A stretch of 64,000 nt of DNA from Sulfurovum sp. (GCA_030826885.1 JAUUDF010000048.1:36854-100853); one strand, 5' to 3'. Positions 44,521 through 54,464 are shown, counted from the stretch's first letter. Notes: a model not told the origin generated them from the sequence alone. Made by a program: numbers and translations.

Positions 44521-46636
44521 GATACTGTTCAATCGTCAATCTCAGCTTTGAAAAATACTTTTGCATATCTTCCGCTTCAACCAGTAACTCATTGTAGTCG
44601 GGCTGAAGCAGTTTCTGATGTATACGTACCATCACATGAAACAGTTCTGTCGCACCTATTGCATTACTCATTCCTTTCAAATCCATACAAAGCATTTTCG
44701 CCTGTTCAAAACGGCGTTCCGTAATCAGTTTCTTGAAAAGAACGTCACTGGTTCCATACGCATCGATGAATTCCTGCAGCAGCTCCATGTAGAGCCCTTC
44801 GTTGCCATTGACATTGACGATCCCTCTTTTCATGTCAATCGTCTCGTTAGAGATGATTTCCATCTCTTTCCACAGTTTTTTATCGGAGCTGTTTACAGGC
44901 AAGTAGAGTTTCAGTATGGCGTAGAGCTGACCAATATCGATTGGTTTCGTCAAATAGGCGTTCATACCGCTTCTAAATATTTTTTCTCGTTCGCTTTCAA
45001 GAGAGAGTGCCGTAAAAGCGATGACAGGCAATGCATCAAATTGGCTTTCAAGTCTGATCATCTGCGTTGCGATGTACCCGTCAATGACCGGCATGTTAAT
45101 GTCCATCAGCACCAGGTCGAAAGAGTCATCCGATTCTTTCAGTACCCTTACCGCCTCTTTTCCGTTAGGCACAAACGTAAGATTCATTCCAGAATACTTT
45201 AATATGTTGGCAATCACTTTTCTGTTTATCTCATCATCTTCCGCAATGAGAATACTCGCACCGCCAAAGTCCGCAAAACTTCTGTAGTTGATATAGCGTG
45301 CTGGTTTGACAGGCTCTTTATAGACCGGTGACTGCAGTACCTGGGAGTAATCTTCAAAAACATTGTCTCTTTTGGGGCTGTAGAGATCGATGATCAACTC
45401 AAATACACGTTCCTGTGTCAGAGGCTTTACCAGCGTTTTGTCCACAAATTTGGAGGCTTTCTCTTCCTTCCCATGAGTAAAAAGCGAACGTGTTGCCACT
45501 ATTTTAAGCTCTTCGTGACTGCTTTTGACCTGAGAAAGATAATTTACCAGTTGCTTATGCGAAAAAAGCGATTCATCAAGTATGAGGAGATCATATGCAT
45601 CCAGTTTCTGCTTTTTACTCGAAAACACATCTGCCGTCATGACATTCACGTCATGTTTAAAGTAGGTAAAGAGTTTTTTAATCGAATATGCACTGTTTGG
45701 ATGCTGGTCAACGATCAATACGTTCTTTTTGGTCAATATTTTTTCAGGCAACCGGTAATATCGGCGATCATCCCTGTCAACCAGTTCAAACGGCATGGTA
45801 AGCGTAAATGTCGTACCCTTCCCTCTTTGGGAATAGACATCCATGACGCCTCCCATAAGCTGGGTCAATGTGTGGGCGACATAGAGTCCAAGTCTGCGAT
45901 ACATTTTGTTTTTTTCATCATATTCGGGTATAAAGAGTTGCGCAGATTCATTTTTTTCAAAACCCTTCCCGTTGTCCTGGAACTTAAAATCAATCTTTGT
46001 CGTTTCATTGTAGGTCGCATAGGTTTCTATGCTTAGCTGTATCTCTCCATGCTCGAGGTTCAGAAGCATAAACTCAATCGTATATTTGAGTACCTTTTCA
46101 AGATGCAGCGGATCACCCATCAGATATCTCGGAATAGTGTTGTCAATGTCAAAAATGAGTTCAACATCACTTTTGGAAAATTCTGACTGAAGAGAACCTG
46201 CAACTTCATTCAGGACATTATTTAAGTTGAATCTCTCTTTGTTGACCGTGACTTTTTTGGACTTGAGCCTCAAAAACTCTATAAGATCTCCCGTAACGTG
46301 CCTGAGTGTACGCTCCTGTTCCAGCACTTCGTCAGGAAGGCACTCTTCTCTGTATTTAGTGACCTGTTCGTAAGTATCTTCGACAATAGTATGAATCTCT
46401 TCTCCTATACTGTGCAGAAACTCACTCTGTTTTTTTTCTATTTCATCCTGTTGTTCAAGCATTTTTTTGTACATAGACTGTGTTTTTGTATTCTGTCTGG
46501 ATACTATATATAAAAATACAACCGATACGATCCCTATGACAAAAAGCGCATATATCACCCACTCTTGACTTTCCGCCATAATAGAAGCATACACACCGGC
46601 TGTTAACATCAGTAATCCCAAATAAATTCGTATCAT
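44510..46636 (-). CDS. Degenerate hybrid sensor kinase with receiver domains and Hpt-like tail
   Basis: 708 residues. Two N-terminal membrane helices (about 3-20 and 28-46) with a very short loop. The H-box position reads GEEIHTIV instead of SHEIRTPL (His to Glu 79). The N-box aligns as LEKVLKYTIEFM, without the conserved Asn, while the G1 box DNGKGF is kept. A degenerate receiver (about 305-425) is followed by an intact one (about 460-575) with DINMPVIDGY, then an Hpt-like helical domain (about 600-700) whose CMDLKG has Met where the phospho-His should be. Likely a pseudokinase that only keeps receiver phosphorylation from another source. Alone, downstream of nothing it overlaps except the YchJ gene (convergent). 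Confidence 0.85.
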   Translation of the reverse strand: MIRIYLGLLMLTAGVYASIMAESQEWVIYALFVIGIVSVVFLYIVSRQNTKTQSMYKKMLEQQDEIEKKQSEFLHSIGEEIHTIVEDTYEQVTKYREECLPDEVLEQERTLRHVTGDLIEFLRLKSKKVTVNKERFNLNNVLNEVAGSLQSEFSKSDVELIFDIDNTIPRYLMGDPLHLEKVLKYTIEFMLLNLEHGEIQLSIETYATYNETTKIDFKFQDNGKGFEKNESAQLFIPEYDEKNKMYRRLGLYVAHTLTQLMGGVMDVYSQRGKGTTFTLTMPFELVDRDDRRYYRLPEKILTKKNVLIVDQHPNSAYSIKKLFTYFKHDVNVMTADVFSSKKQKLDAYDLLILDESLFSHKQLVNYLSQVKSSHEELKIVATRSLFTHGKEEKASKFVDKTLVKPLTQERVFELIIDLYSPKRDNVFEDYSQVLQSPVYKEPVKPARYINYRSFADFGGASILIAEDDEINRKVIANILKYSGMNLTFVPNGKEAVRVLKESDDSFDLVLMDINMPVIDGYIATQMIRLESQFDALPVIAFTALSLESEREKIFRSGMNAYLTKPIDIGQLYAILKLYLPVNSSDKKLWKEMEIISNETIDMKRGIVNVNGNEGLYMELLQEFIDAYGTSDVLFKKLITERRFEQAKMLCMDLKGMSNAIGATELFHVMVRIHQKLLQPDYNELLVEAEDMQKYFSKLRLTIEQYLNH

Positions 46637-46754
46637 CCTGTATTCCTTTCAGTTTTTTTATATAATCATGCTGAAATCCGTCGCCAACACACCTTTAAAG
46701 ACACTATTGTACATAAATTTTGTAAAGTATTCTATTTAAAATGGTGCTTTTTGT

Positions 46755-46760
46755 TATAAT
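46755..46760 (+). promoter_or_regulatory. -10 box immediately before ruvX
   Basis: TATAAT ending seven bases before the ATG at 46767. A start site seven bases downstream would coincide with the A of the start codon. Confidence 0.55.
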
Positions 46761-46766
46761 TGTTCC

Positions 46767-47159
46767 ATGAAGTTAGCAAGCATCGATGTAGGACTCAAAC
46801 GTATCGGCGTAGCGATCTGTCTTGACGGCAAGGTTGTGCTACCCCAAAATGCCATTTTAAGAAAAAACCGCAAACAGGCGGCACGCGATGTCAACCGTTT
46901 TTTAAACGAGTGGGATATAGAGACACTTGTGGTAGGCCTGCCCAAAGACGGTTCAAGCGCAGAGGAGATGCAGCGGCGCATCGAACACTTCGTCTCCCTG
47001 CTTGAACTGAAGATTCCAGTCATCTATCAGGACGAACAGGGCAGCAGCCTTGAGGCACAGGAACTCACTGCCGGACAGTTCAGACACAAAAAAGACGGTC
47101 GCATCGACTCCATTGCGGCAAAGCTCATTCTGGAGCGTTATCTTGAAAAAAGCACCTAA
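46767..47159 (+). CDS. ruvX: Putative pre-16S rRNA nuclease / Holliday junction resolvase RuvX (YqgF)
   Basis: 130 residues of the RNase H-like YqgF family. N-terminal SIDVGLKRIGVAI has the catalytic Asp (residue 7), VVGLPKDG (about residue 52), DEQGSSLEA (about 89), and RIDSIAAKLILERYL at the end holds the last Asp. No ribosome site is visible before the ATG; the -10 box is only six bases away. It is flanked by convergent and divergent genes. Confidence 0.9.
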   Translation: MKLASIDVGLKRIGVAICLDGKVVLPQNAILRKNRKQAARDVNRFLNEWDIETLVVGLPKDGSSAEEMQRRIEHFVSLLELKIPVIYQDEQGSSLEAQELTAGQFRHKKDGRIDSIAAKLILERYLEKST

Positions 47160-47169
47160 AACAACTTTT

Positions 47170-48813
47170 CTATTGTTCCAAATCCATAGTCACCACGTTT
47201 CGAAGTGATTTAGAAAAGCTTTTGGTAAGATGCATGGCATTGACAGTGATCGTTGTCATCTCCGAATTGATATTCTTATTTTTGGCAATATTCTCAATAA
47301 GCTGCATACTGTTATTGTAGGAATTCGCAATCTTTTTATATGTAGCTTCCATTTCATCTATCTTCGTACCATCACCATTTCTTGCCTGATGATAGGCAAG
47401 CGCACTTTTAAGTATCTGATAGCGCAAATTTTTATAAAATGTTTTCTCTTCAGTGCTTGAGGTGTTATAGAGCCTGTTCAGATCCGGCAGCATATCTTTT
47501 ATCGCTTTTGCCGCCGTTGCAAGATACGTGACTTGACGCAGAAACCTGTTGATCTTCGCCTGTTGATGTTCATCGGAAACATTACGTGACAACAGGGAAA
47601 TATAACGATATATTTCTCCTTCAAGAAGACGTATATTATCATAGAGTTTTGTATATGAAATATCAAAATTTTCATCATATGCTTCAAGCAGCCTATCGAT
47701 GCTTGTATGTTCTTCGTATGCTTTTGGCGGAGGAATATTGATCGCCAAAAGGGCAAATTCTTCAATCTTGTCACTAAGGTGCTCCATCTCCTTTTCCAAA
47801 GCATCCAGTGCCACATCCGGTACATTTGTCGATACATTATGAATGAAATGGGTGACATAAAAAGCTTCTTTTTTAAAGAGTGCTTTCAAGGCTTTAGCCA
47901 GTGCCGGAATGAACGGATACCACAACACCACTCCCATAAGATTGAAAAGCGTATGAAAAAGTGCTATCTGCACCACACCGTCAACATGGGGGAAAATACT
48001 TTTTACAAGTGAAACAAGCCATGGTAGTGCCATAAGTGCCGCAAGACCTGTAGAAAGATTGAAAACAAGATGTGCCACAGCAGTACGCTTTTTGTCAGGA
48101 GTACCGCCTATGGCCCCCAAAATAGCCGTGACTGTCGTTCCCACATTGGCACCTATGACAAATGCCGCAGCTGCCTCAAAACCGATCATGTGGGTAAAGA
48201 GGGCACTCTGGGCAATGGCTACAGTTGCTGAACTTGACTGAATGACCGCCGTAAGTACAAGACCTATGAGCGCATAAATGTATGGATTGCCGTATAGATA
48301 GGAAGAGAGATCAAAATTTTGCGAAAATACCCCAAAACTCTCTTTCATCCCTTCAAGCCCCAAAAAGATCAGTCCAAAGCCTACCAGCATACTGAAATAG
48401 TTTCGCCATCGCCCTTCATCTCCTGCAAAGACACTGCCCAGACCGCCAATTCCTATAAAAACATAGGAGAGAAGTTTTATATCCATCTTGAAACCGATCA
48501 ATGCTACGATCCACGAGGTGACCGTTGTTCCGATATTCGACCCAAAGATAACGGCAATGGCACTTTGCAGACTTAACATCTCCGCACCGATGAGAGAAAG
48601 TGCCATCAGCGTCACAACCGAAGAGCTTTGAAAGAGTGCCGTGGCGCCCAGACCGGTCAACAAACTTTTAAAACGTGTTGCCGTTGCATTGCCGACAATG
48701 GTTTTAAAAGTACGACCGGCCGAAACCCTGATCTGATTCTCAAGATAGAGCATACCGAATAAAAAAAGTCCCAAACCGGCAAAAGCCTCTATCCATATAC
48801 TTATCGTATGCAT
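47170..48813 (-). CDS. Na/Pi-cotransporter family protein with PhoU-like tail
   Basis: 547 residues. Two inverted Na/Pi-cotransporter repeats occur in the membrane part (about residues 1-310), each with the QSSS motif (ALFQSSSVVTLM about residue 63; AVIQSSSATVAIA about 200). A helical PhoU-like domain (about 340-540) follows. Proteins of this type (NptA/YjbB) export or import phosphate with sodium. The gene starts 22 bases after the last permease of the efflux operon, so it may be read from the same transcript. A phosphate link to the PAP2 and LtaS-like genes is conceivable but unproven. Confidence 0.87.
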   Translation of the reverse strand: MHTISIWIEAFAGLGLFLFGMLYLENQIRVSAGRTFKTIVGNATATRFKSLLTGLGATALFQSSSVVTLMALSLIGAEMLSLQSAIAVIFGSNIGTTVTSWIVALIGFKMDIKLLSYVFIGIGGLGSVFAGDEGRWRNYFSMLVGFGLIFLGLEGMKESFGVFSQNFDLSSYLYGNPYIYALIGLVLTAVIQSSSATVAIAQSALFTHMIGFEAAAAFVIGANVGTTVTAILGAIGGTPDKKRTAVAHLVFNLSTGLAALMALPWLVSLVKSIFPHVDGVVQIALFHTLFNLMGVVLWYPFIPALAKALKALFKKEAFYVTHFIHNVSTNVPDVALDALEKEMEHLSDKIEEFALLAINIPPPKAYEEHTSIDRLLEAYDENFDISYTKLYDNIRLLEGEIYRYISLLSRNVSDEHQQAKINRFLRQVTYLATAAKAIKDMLPDLNRLYNTSSTEEKTFYKNLRYQILKSALAYHQARNGDGTKIDEMEATYKKIANSYNNSMQLIENIAKNKNINSEMTTITVNAMHLTKSFSKSLRNVVTMDLEQ

Positions 48814-48835
48814 TGTAGGTTGCCTTTATCCTTTT

Positions 48836-49918
48836 TTAAAACAACTTGCCGATCTTTCTAAACCCGTACCAGTACAACAGTATACCCAATATCAGCACGC
48901 CTCCAAAATAAGGCAGCAGGTCGACAAATGCCGTACCGCGAAAAAAGATGCTCTCACTCCCCTCTATGTAATAACGCAGCGGAGAGAAAAAGGAGAGAAA
49001 CTGCAGTACCGGATGCATGGCGTAGATAGGTGTCCAGGCACCACTGAGGAAGATCAGGGGCATCATAATGACGATGGAGAGCTGGGCGACCTGCATCGTA
49101 CTTTTGGAGACTGCCGCAACGAAAAGACCAATGCCCGCGCTGGAAAAAGAGTAGAAAAAGGTCAGCAGCATAAAGGTCCAGAACGAACCGTTCATCGGGG
49201 TATCGAACGCACCGAAGATGACAAAGCCCAGGGCCAGTATCACACCGGCCATCACGATCATGACCTGTGAAAGCGATTTGGCCAGGATGATCACTCTGGG
49301 GTCGACCGGCATCAACAGCATAATATCCCAGGTCCCCTCCTCTTTTTCGCGTACGAATACCACCGCTGTGAGGATGACGATCAGCAGCGTGATGACGGAG
49401 AGCATCTCTGTCAACGCCATAAAGGAGTGGTTGTCCGCATTTTCATTGAAGAGTTTATGCGACTTGATGACAACAGGGAAATGGGGCTTTGAAAAATCCA
49501 TCACGATATTCTGAAGATACCCCAACGTCGTAAAACTCTGGCTCGCCGCGGTCGCATCGAGAAGCAGATTGAGCTGTGCCTTTTTACCCCGGCGGAAATC
49601 TTTTTCGAAATCCTGGTCGAAGAGAATGCCTACGAGTATTTCCTTATCGAAAATGGCACGGCTTAGCGCCTCATGTGACTTGAAACGCTGCGGCGCAAGG
49701 AACTCCGGTCTGTGCAGGCGGGAGAGGATCTTCTGGCTGATACCGCCTCCCGTATCGTCCACATACCCGATCTTCACGTTGCGCGGAGTGATCTGTATCC
49801 CCTCACCGGCAATGTATATATCTGCCGTGAACGAATAGAGCACTGCGGCGACCAGCCCTATGGAGCGCAGGAAACTCAGGATCTCTTTGCCAAATACTAC
49901 CCAGAAAATATGGCTCAT
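48836..49918 (-). CDS. ABC-2 type permease (YhhJ/YbhR-like)
   Basis: 360 residues: an N-terminal helix (about 18-36), a long periplasmic domain (to about 165) and five C-terminal helices, the ABC-2 permease design seen in YbhS/YbhR/YhhJ. The EEGTWDIMLLMPVDPRVII segment (about residue 212) is the typical cytoplasmic coupling region. It overlaps the preceding permease by four bases, so the two form a heterodimer for the double ATPase upstream. Confidence 0.88.
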   Translation of the reverse strand: MSHIFWVVFGKEILSFLRSIGLVAAVLYSFTADIYIAGEGIQITPRNVKIGYVDDTGGGISQKILSRLHRPEFLAPQRFKSHEALSRAIFDKEILVGILFDQDFEKDFRRGKKAQLNLLLDATAASQSFTTLGYLQNIVMDFSKPHFPVVIKSHKLFNENADNHSFMALTEMLSVITLLIVILTAVVFVREKEEGTWDIMLLMPVDPRVIILAKSLSQVMIVMAGVILALGFVIFGAFDTPMNGSFWTFMLLTFFYSFSSAGIGLFVAAVSKSTMQVAQLSIVIMMPLIFLSGAWTPIYAMHPVLQFLSFFSPLRYYIEGSESIFFRGTAFVDLLPYFGGVLILGILLYWYGFRKIGKLF

Positions 49919-51033
49919 TTGAGCTCCTTTTTCAAAAACATGCTTCCCAAGGCAAGCAGGAGTGCAGCATAGACAATGAGAATGCCAAGGTATTCAACCG
50001 TCTTGGCGGAGGCGAGTCCCGTGCCGGAGAGAAAACAGTCATAAATGATATGATTGAAGTACATGACCGGGAAAAGATGCGCTTCAATATAGGATTCCCC
50101 CGCCATAGATGAGATCGGCATCAAAATCCCCGAGTAGAGGAATCCCGGAATGATCGTGATAATGATCGTCAGCACCACTGCAACGACCTGTTTCCTGGTA
50201 ATGACCGATACCAGCATCCCGATGGAAAGGCTGATGAGAATGTAGATCTCGGCTGCGAACCAGTAGAGCATAAAACTCCCCCGAAACGGTACACCGAAAA
50301 GCTCCGTCGCCCAGAGAAAGAGGATGAAGATATTGAGTGAATGAAGAAGAAAGCCCGGGATCAGTTTCGCTGCAAGAAACTCACCCCTTCCCAGAGGGGA
50401 GGCATAAAAGTTGAATATCGTTCCTCTCTCTTTTTCCTTGACGATCATCAAGGCCGAGAGTATGGCCGGAGCCACAAACAGTACCAGCCCTATCAGTCCG
50501 GGGACGATGGCATCGGCATCGCGCATTGCCTGATTGAAGAGGTTACGGCTGTTGATGCTGATCATCCCGCTTTGCCTGCCCAGCGACCTGCCTACGCTCT
50601 GAGCGGTATCGAGAATGACCCCCTGAACATAGCTCTCCATCGTCATACCCCTGTTGGGAAAGGCACCGTCGACGAACACACCAATCTCACTGTGCTGCCC
50701 ATGCAGAATACGTTTTTCGAACGAAGAGGGAATAATAACAATGATGTCGGCCTTGGCCTGCTTGATGCGATGCAGGGCCTCGGCTTCGCTTATCTGCGTA
50801 AGCTTGGCATTAAAATATTTGGAATGTTCGAATTTTGCTGTCAGCATTCGGGAAAAATGGCTGTGATCGTTGTCGATGATAAGCGTTCTAGCATGTGTCA
50901 CGTCCATACGGATCCCGTAGCCAAAAAGCAGCATGATCATGCTGGGCATTACATAGACCATGATGATCAGCTTCGATCGGAACAGTTCGGTGAACTCTTT
51001 GAGCATGTAGGCCTTGATAACGGAAAGTTTCAT
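49915..51033 (-). CDS. ABC-2 type permease
   Basis: 372 residues with the same layout as its neighbour: helix 1 (about 22-42), a periplasmic domain and a C-terminal helix bundle (about 180-370). KEKERGTIFNFYASPLGRGEF (about residue 197, shown in part) is the coupling motif. It overlaps both the ATPase gene (four bases) and the second permease (four bases). Substrate of this exporter is unknown; homologues have been linked to drug export and to ribosome-associated RbbA-type systems. Confidence 0.88.
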   Translation of the reverse strand: MKLSVIKAYMLKEFTELFRSKLIIMVYVMPSMIMLLFGYGIRMDVTHARTLIIDNDHSHFSRMLTAKFEHSKYFNAKLTQISEAEALHRIKQAKADIIVIIPSSFEKRILHGQHSEIGVFVDGAFPNRGMTMESYVQGVILDTAQSVGRSLGRQSGMISINSRNLFNQAMRDADAIVPGLIGLVLFVAPAILSALMIVKEKERGTIFNFYASPLGRGEFLAAKLIPGFLLHSLNIFILFLWATELFGVPFRGSFMLYWFAAEIYILISLSIGMLVSVITRKQVVAVVLTIIITIIPGFLYSGILMPISSMAGESYIEAHLFPVMYFNHIIYDCFLSGTGLASAKTVEYLGILIVYAALLLALGSMFLKKELK

Positions 51034-52670
51034 GCTTCACTCCTGTAGTAGCTCAGGAAGATATCTTCAAAGTTTCGGGCCTGGGGATGCTTGGCATAGA
51101 GTGCTTTGACGGTATTATCTGCGATCTTTTTACCCTGGCGCATCAGCACGACCCGGTCGCAATACTCCGCTTCACTCATGTAATGTGTCGTGATCAGGAT
51201 GGAGATACCCCAGGTTGCCTTGAGCCGGTGCAGCATCTCCCAAAACTGCGCTCTGGCAATCGTATCGACACCCGAGGTCGGTTCGTCAAGAAAAAGGATC
51301 ACCGGTTCATGCAGCAGCGCCGCCGCTACGGAAAAACGCTGATTGATCCCCAGCGGCAGTTCACCGGGCAGGTGCTCCATATACGCATCGAAGCCAAGCT
51401 CCCGTGCATAGCGTTCAATACGCTTGAGGGCTGTAGAAAGAGGGATGCGATGCATATTGGCAAAATAGATCAGGTTCTCTCTGACCGTCATATCTTTGTA
51501 GAGGGCGAAGTGCTGACTGACATAACCTATCTTCGCCTTGAGCACCTGACGGTCTTCACTGCTTTTGATACTTTTTCCAAGCAGTTTCAGCTCACCTTCA
51601 TCGATGGGGTAGAGCCCCAGCAGCATTTTCATAAAGGTGGTCTTGCCTGCACCGTTGGCTCCAAGAAGCCCTACGATCTCTCCGCTTCCAAGTCTCATAT
51701 CGATATGATCGTTCGCCGTAAAATCACCAAAATTCTTCGTCAGCCCCTTCGCCTCCATCACCGTCTCCGGGATCTCCAGCGTGCTTTCCCTCGCTTCAAT
51801 CTCTATCTTTGGCAGGATGCGTTTTTTTCTGAGTGCATTGACAAAAAAGAGTGCTTCGAGTGTCGGTTCGGCATGTGCAGCAGCAAGCGTGTCCAGACTA
51901 TAGCTGCGCTTGTCAAAGCTCAGGCACCCACTTTCGGCATTGTCTTTTCCAATGCAGGCTCCCTCTTCGTAGGTATATGCCCTGACCGAATCGATGAGCT
52001 CCGAAACCCTTCCTCTGGCAAGGATCTCCCCTTCGTCAAACAGCAGTACCCGGTCCATTTTGGCCGCCTCCTGCATATAGGCCGTACTGACCAGTATGAT
52101 CGTCCCTTCCTCTTTGCGTATAGTGTCTAGGATCTCCCAAAGTTCCAGACGGCTGAGCGGATCGACCCCCGTCGTGGGTTCATCAAGTATCAGCAGTTTG
52201 GGACGGTGCAGCAGCGTACATATGAGAGAAAGCTTCTGCATCATTCCGCCGCTGAGCTTGCCTGCCTGACGGTCAGTGAAGTCCGAAAGGCCCGCCATGT
52301 GCAGCAGTTTCTGCCGATAGGCTTTGAATGCTGCATCCTGTCTGAGGTTTCGGATATGCGCAAAGAACGATAGATGTTCATCTACGGTCAAGGTCTCGTA
52401 AAGCACCAGTCCGATCCCCTGCGGCATCAGTCCCATATACGGCTTGATCTTCTCTGCTTCTGCGGGTGAATGATACACTTCTGAAAAGTAGCTGATTTCA
52501 CCCTCAAAGCGTATCACGCCGGCGATCGCATGCATCAGTGAACTTTTGCCCGCACCGTCCGCACCGATGAACCCGATGATCTCTCCGGCATTGGCCTGAA
52601 GCGATGCGGCTTTGATCCCGATCTGTTTTTTGTAAGAGACCGTTACATTTCTGACTTCAAGATCGGCCAT
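51030..52670 (-). CDS. Double-domain ABC ATPase (RbbA/YhiH-like)
   Basis: 546 residues from the ATG at 52670, inside the end of the PAP2 gene, with GGAG upstream. Two ABC domains: the first has Walker A GADGAGKSS (about residue 37), signature LSGGMMQ (about 135) and LDEPTTGVD; the second has GANGAGKTT (about 345), a degenerate signature LPLGINQR (about 450) and LDEPTSGVD. The fusion of two ATPases in one chain with HlyD and ABC-2 permeases is the YhiI-RbbA-YhhJ type. The membrane-spanning part of RbbA is separate here (two permease genes). Confidence 0.9.
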   Translation of the reverse strand: MADLEVRNVTVSYKKQIGIKAASLQANAGEIIGFIGADGAGKSSLMHAIAGVIRFEGEISYFSEVYHSPAEAEKIKPYMGLMPQGIGLVLYETLTVDEHLSFFAHIRNLRQDAAFKAYRQKLLHMAGLSDFTDRQAGKLSGGMMQKLSLICTLLHRPKLLILDEPTTGVDPLSRLELWEILDTIRKEEGTIILVSTAYMQEAAKMDRVLLFDEGEILARGRVSELIDSVRAYTYEEGACIGKDNAESGCLSFDKRSYSLDTLAAAHAEPTLEALFFVNALRKKRILPKIEIEARESTLEIPETVMEAKGLTKNFGDFTANDHIDMRLGSGEIVGLLGANGAGKTTFMKMLLGLYPIDEGELKLLGKSIKSSEDRQVLKAKIGYVSQHFALYKDMTVRENLIYFANMHRIPLSTALKRIERYARELGFDAYMEHLPGELPLGINQRFSVAAALLHEPVILFLDEPTSGVDTIARAQFWEMLHRLKATWGISILITTHYMSEAEYCDRVVLMRQGKKIADNTVKALYAKHPQARNFEDIFLSYYRSEA

Positions 52671-53307
52671 TATCTCTCCATTCAAAAAATAATGCCACAA
52701 ATGTGGACCAGAAAAGTCCCAATCCTAAACCTGCGATCACATCACTGAGCCAGTGAACATCCAAATAGACCCGTGAAGCAGCGATCATCAATGGCCATGT
52801 AATACAGGCAAGTAACAATACTGTCTTCAGGATGACAGATTCTACTCTTTTAACCAGGATGAAATAGAGTGCAGCAGACATGGCTGACGCCATCGTAGCA
52901 TGTCCAGAAGGAAAGGCATAGCCACTTACTTCGATCACCTCCAAACCCGGACGCAAGCGTCCCACAATCAATTTGATAATCATAAAGGCTGTTGCCGAAC
53001 CTATAACGGTCACAAGATAGAGCCAAAGATCCCTGTACCATTTCAGATATACCAAAATCACCATGACCACAGCAGAGAAGACAAGAATGCCCATGCCACC
53101 GTTCATATGGGTCAAAGTGATCATCCAGCTATTGAGCACTGGTGTCTGCAATGCATTCACATGGATACTGATCCATCTGTCGATCACAAGTATAAACTCT
53201 TTTTCAATCACATCTTCTGCCATTTTAGAAAAAAGATAGAGCCCCAAAAGATTCGCTACTATAAGAAAAGGATGTTTTTTAAGCAATGCCATGAGTTTAG
53301 TTCCCAT
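52657..53307 (-). CDS. PAP2-family membrane phosphatase
   Basis: 216 residues, about six membrane helices. The three PAP2 phosphatase signatures are present: KLIVGRLRP (about residue 112), PSGHATM (about 132) and SRVYLDVHWLSDVIAG (about 180), with the catalytic histidines. Relatives dephosphorylate phosphatidate, undecaprenyl pyrophosphate or phosphatidylglycerol phosphate. It overlaps MFS (11 bases) and ABC (14 bases) genes on each side, so it is firmly in the operon. Confidence 0.88.
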   Translation of the reverse strand: MGTKLMALLKKHPFLIVANLLGLYLFSKMAEDVIEKEFILVIDRWISIHVNALQTPVLNSWMITLTHMNGGMGILVFSAVVMVILVYLKWYRDLWLYLVTVIGSATAFMIIKLIVGRLRPGLEVIEVSGYAFPSGHATMASAMSAALYFILVKRVESVILKTVLLLACITWPLMIAASRVYLDVHWLSDVIAGLGLGLFWSTFVALFFEWRDNGRS

Positions 53308-54454
53308 TCTTCATCCTTGTCAGTATAAAAATAAGCACTAACAGTGACGTTCCGCCCAATGAAAAGAGCAATGCATCCTGCATACTTACATGTTCCCAGA
53401 TCACACCGCACACATAAGCGCCCAATGCTGTAAAGACTGCTACCCCTGCATAAAAAACACCATACACTGATCCTCTATTATCGGCATACTGTGAAATAAA
53501 GGCACGATTGGCATTCAGTGAAGCAACGGTAAACAAGCCTAAAAAGGCATAGGCGATCCAGGTGAAGACCGGTTTTTGCATCAGCAAAAGCATTTGTGCA
53601 ATGATTCCGCTGACATAGGCAAAAAGAAGTACATATTTTACACCGAAACGGTCGATCAAAAGTCCCAGAGGATAACTGGTAAGGGTCTGTACGGCCGTCG
53701 AAACCACAAAAAGCAATGGGATGAGTGCCGTCGCGATGCCTATGCTTTTGGCTTGCATGGTAAAGAAAGCATCGTTAAAGAGAAAAAAGACGAATAAAAA
53801 ATAAAAGAACAAAGACTTCACTGCCTCTTTGTCCTTGTGTGTCAAGCGAAAAGAGGCAGATGCCCGTGTCTGCCGCTTTGCAACATCTTTTACAAAAAAA
53901 GCTACAAGAACAAGCCCTATGACTCCCGGGACCAATGTGGCATAGAAGATGTTACGGATCACCGTTTCACTCTGTCCGAAAAACCATAACAGTCCGAAAA
54001 GAATAAGCGTACCGCTGAGCTCTCCTGCAATGTCCATGGTCTTATGAAACCCGAATGTCTTTCCTGATGCATTGGCTTTGCTGTACTCGGATATCATCAG
54101 ATCCTTGGGGGCAGAACGCATTCCTTTTCCCAGGCGCTCCAGAGATTTGAGTGCTGCAATACTCTTGTAACCGTGACAAAATCCTATCAGGGGCTTGCTG
54201 AGTGCAGAAAGTGCATACCCGCTAACCACAAGCGGTTTGACTATGCCGTATCTATCGGAGATATACCCTGAAACGAGTCGCAAGGCATAGGAGACAAAGG
54301 TAGCCAGTGCCACAATGATACCCAGCTTGTCCATCCCCTCATGCAGCACAAGCACGACAAAAATAGGCAGGATGGGGTTGATCATGGCAGAGGCCATATC
54401 GGTAAAGAAACTTACCCACCCCAGCATCACCACGTTTTTGTCGATGTTTTTCAT
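53297..54454 (-). CDS. MFS transporter
   Basis: 385 residues with about 11-12 helices. The SDRYGIVKPLVVSGY segment (about residue 66) is the MFS loop 2-3 motif, and the RLGKGMRSAPKDLMIS motif (about 110) resembles MFS proteins of the efflux type. Substrate unknown. It lies between the LtaS-like transferase (10-base gap) and the PAP2 gene (overlap), so may move a lipid or head-group in this system, but this is inference. Confidence 0.85.
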   Translation of the reverse strand: MKNIDKNVVMLGWVSFFTDMASAMINPILPIFVVLVLHEGMDKLGIIVALATFVSYALRLVSGYISDRYGIVKPLVVSGYALSALSKPLIGFCHGYKSIAALKSLERLGKGMRSAPKDLMISEYSKANASGKTFGFHKTMDIAGELSGTLILFGLLWFFGQSETVIRNIFYATLVPGVIGLVLVAFFVKDVAKRQTRASASFRLTHKDKEAVKSLFFYFLFVFFLFNDAFFTMQAKSIGIATALIPLLFVVSTAVQTLTSYPLGLLIDRFGVKYVLLFAYVSGIIAQMLLLMQKPVFTWIAYAFLGLFTVASLNANRAFISQYADNRGSVYGVFYAGVAVFTALGAYVCGVIWEHVSMQDALLFSLGGTSLLVLIFILTRMKNGN

Positions 54455-54464
54455 TTCAAACCCT

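Noticed and set aside
51087..52130. 347-codon plus-strand open frame opposite the double ABC ATPase
   Set aside because: The minus strand carries full Walker and signature motifs; the plus frame carries none.
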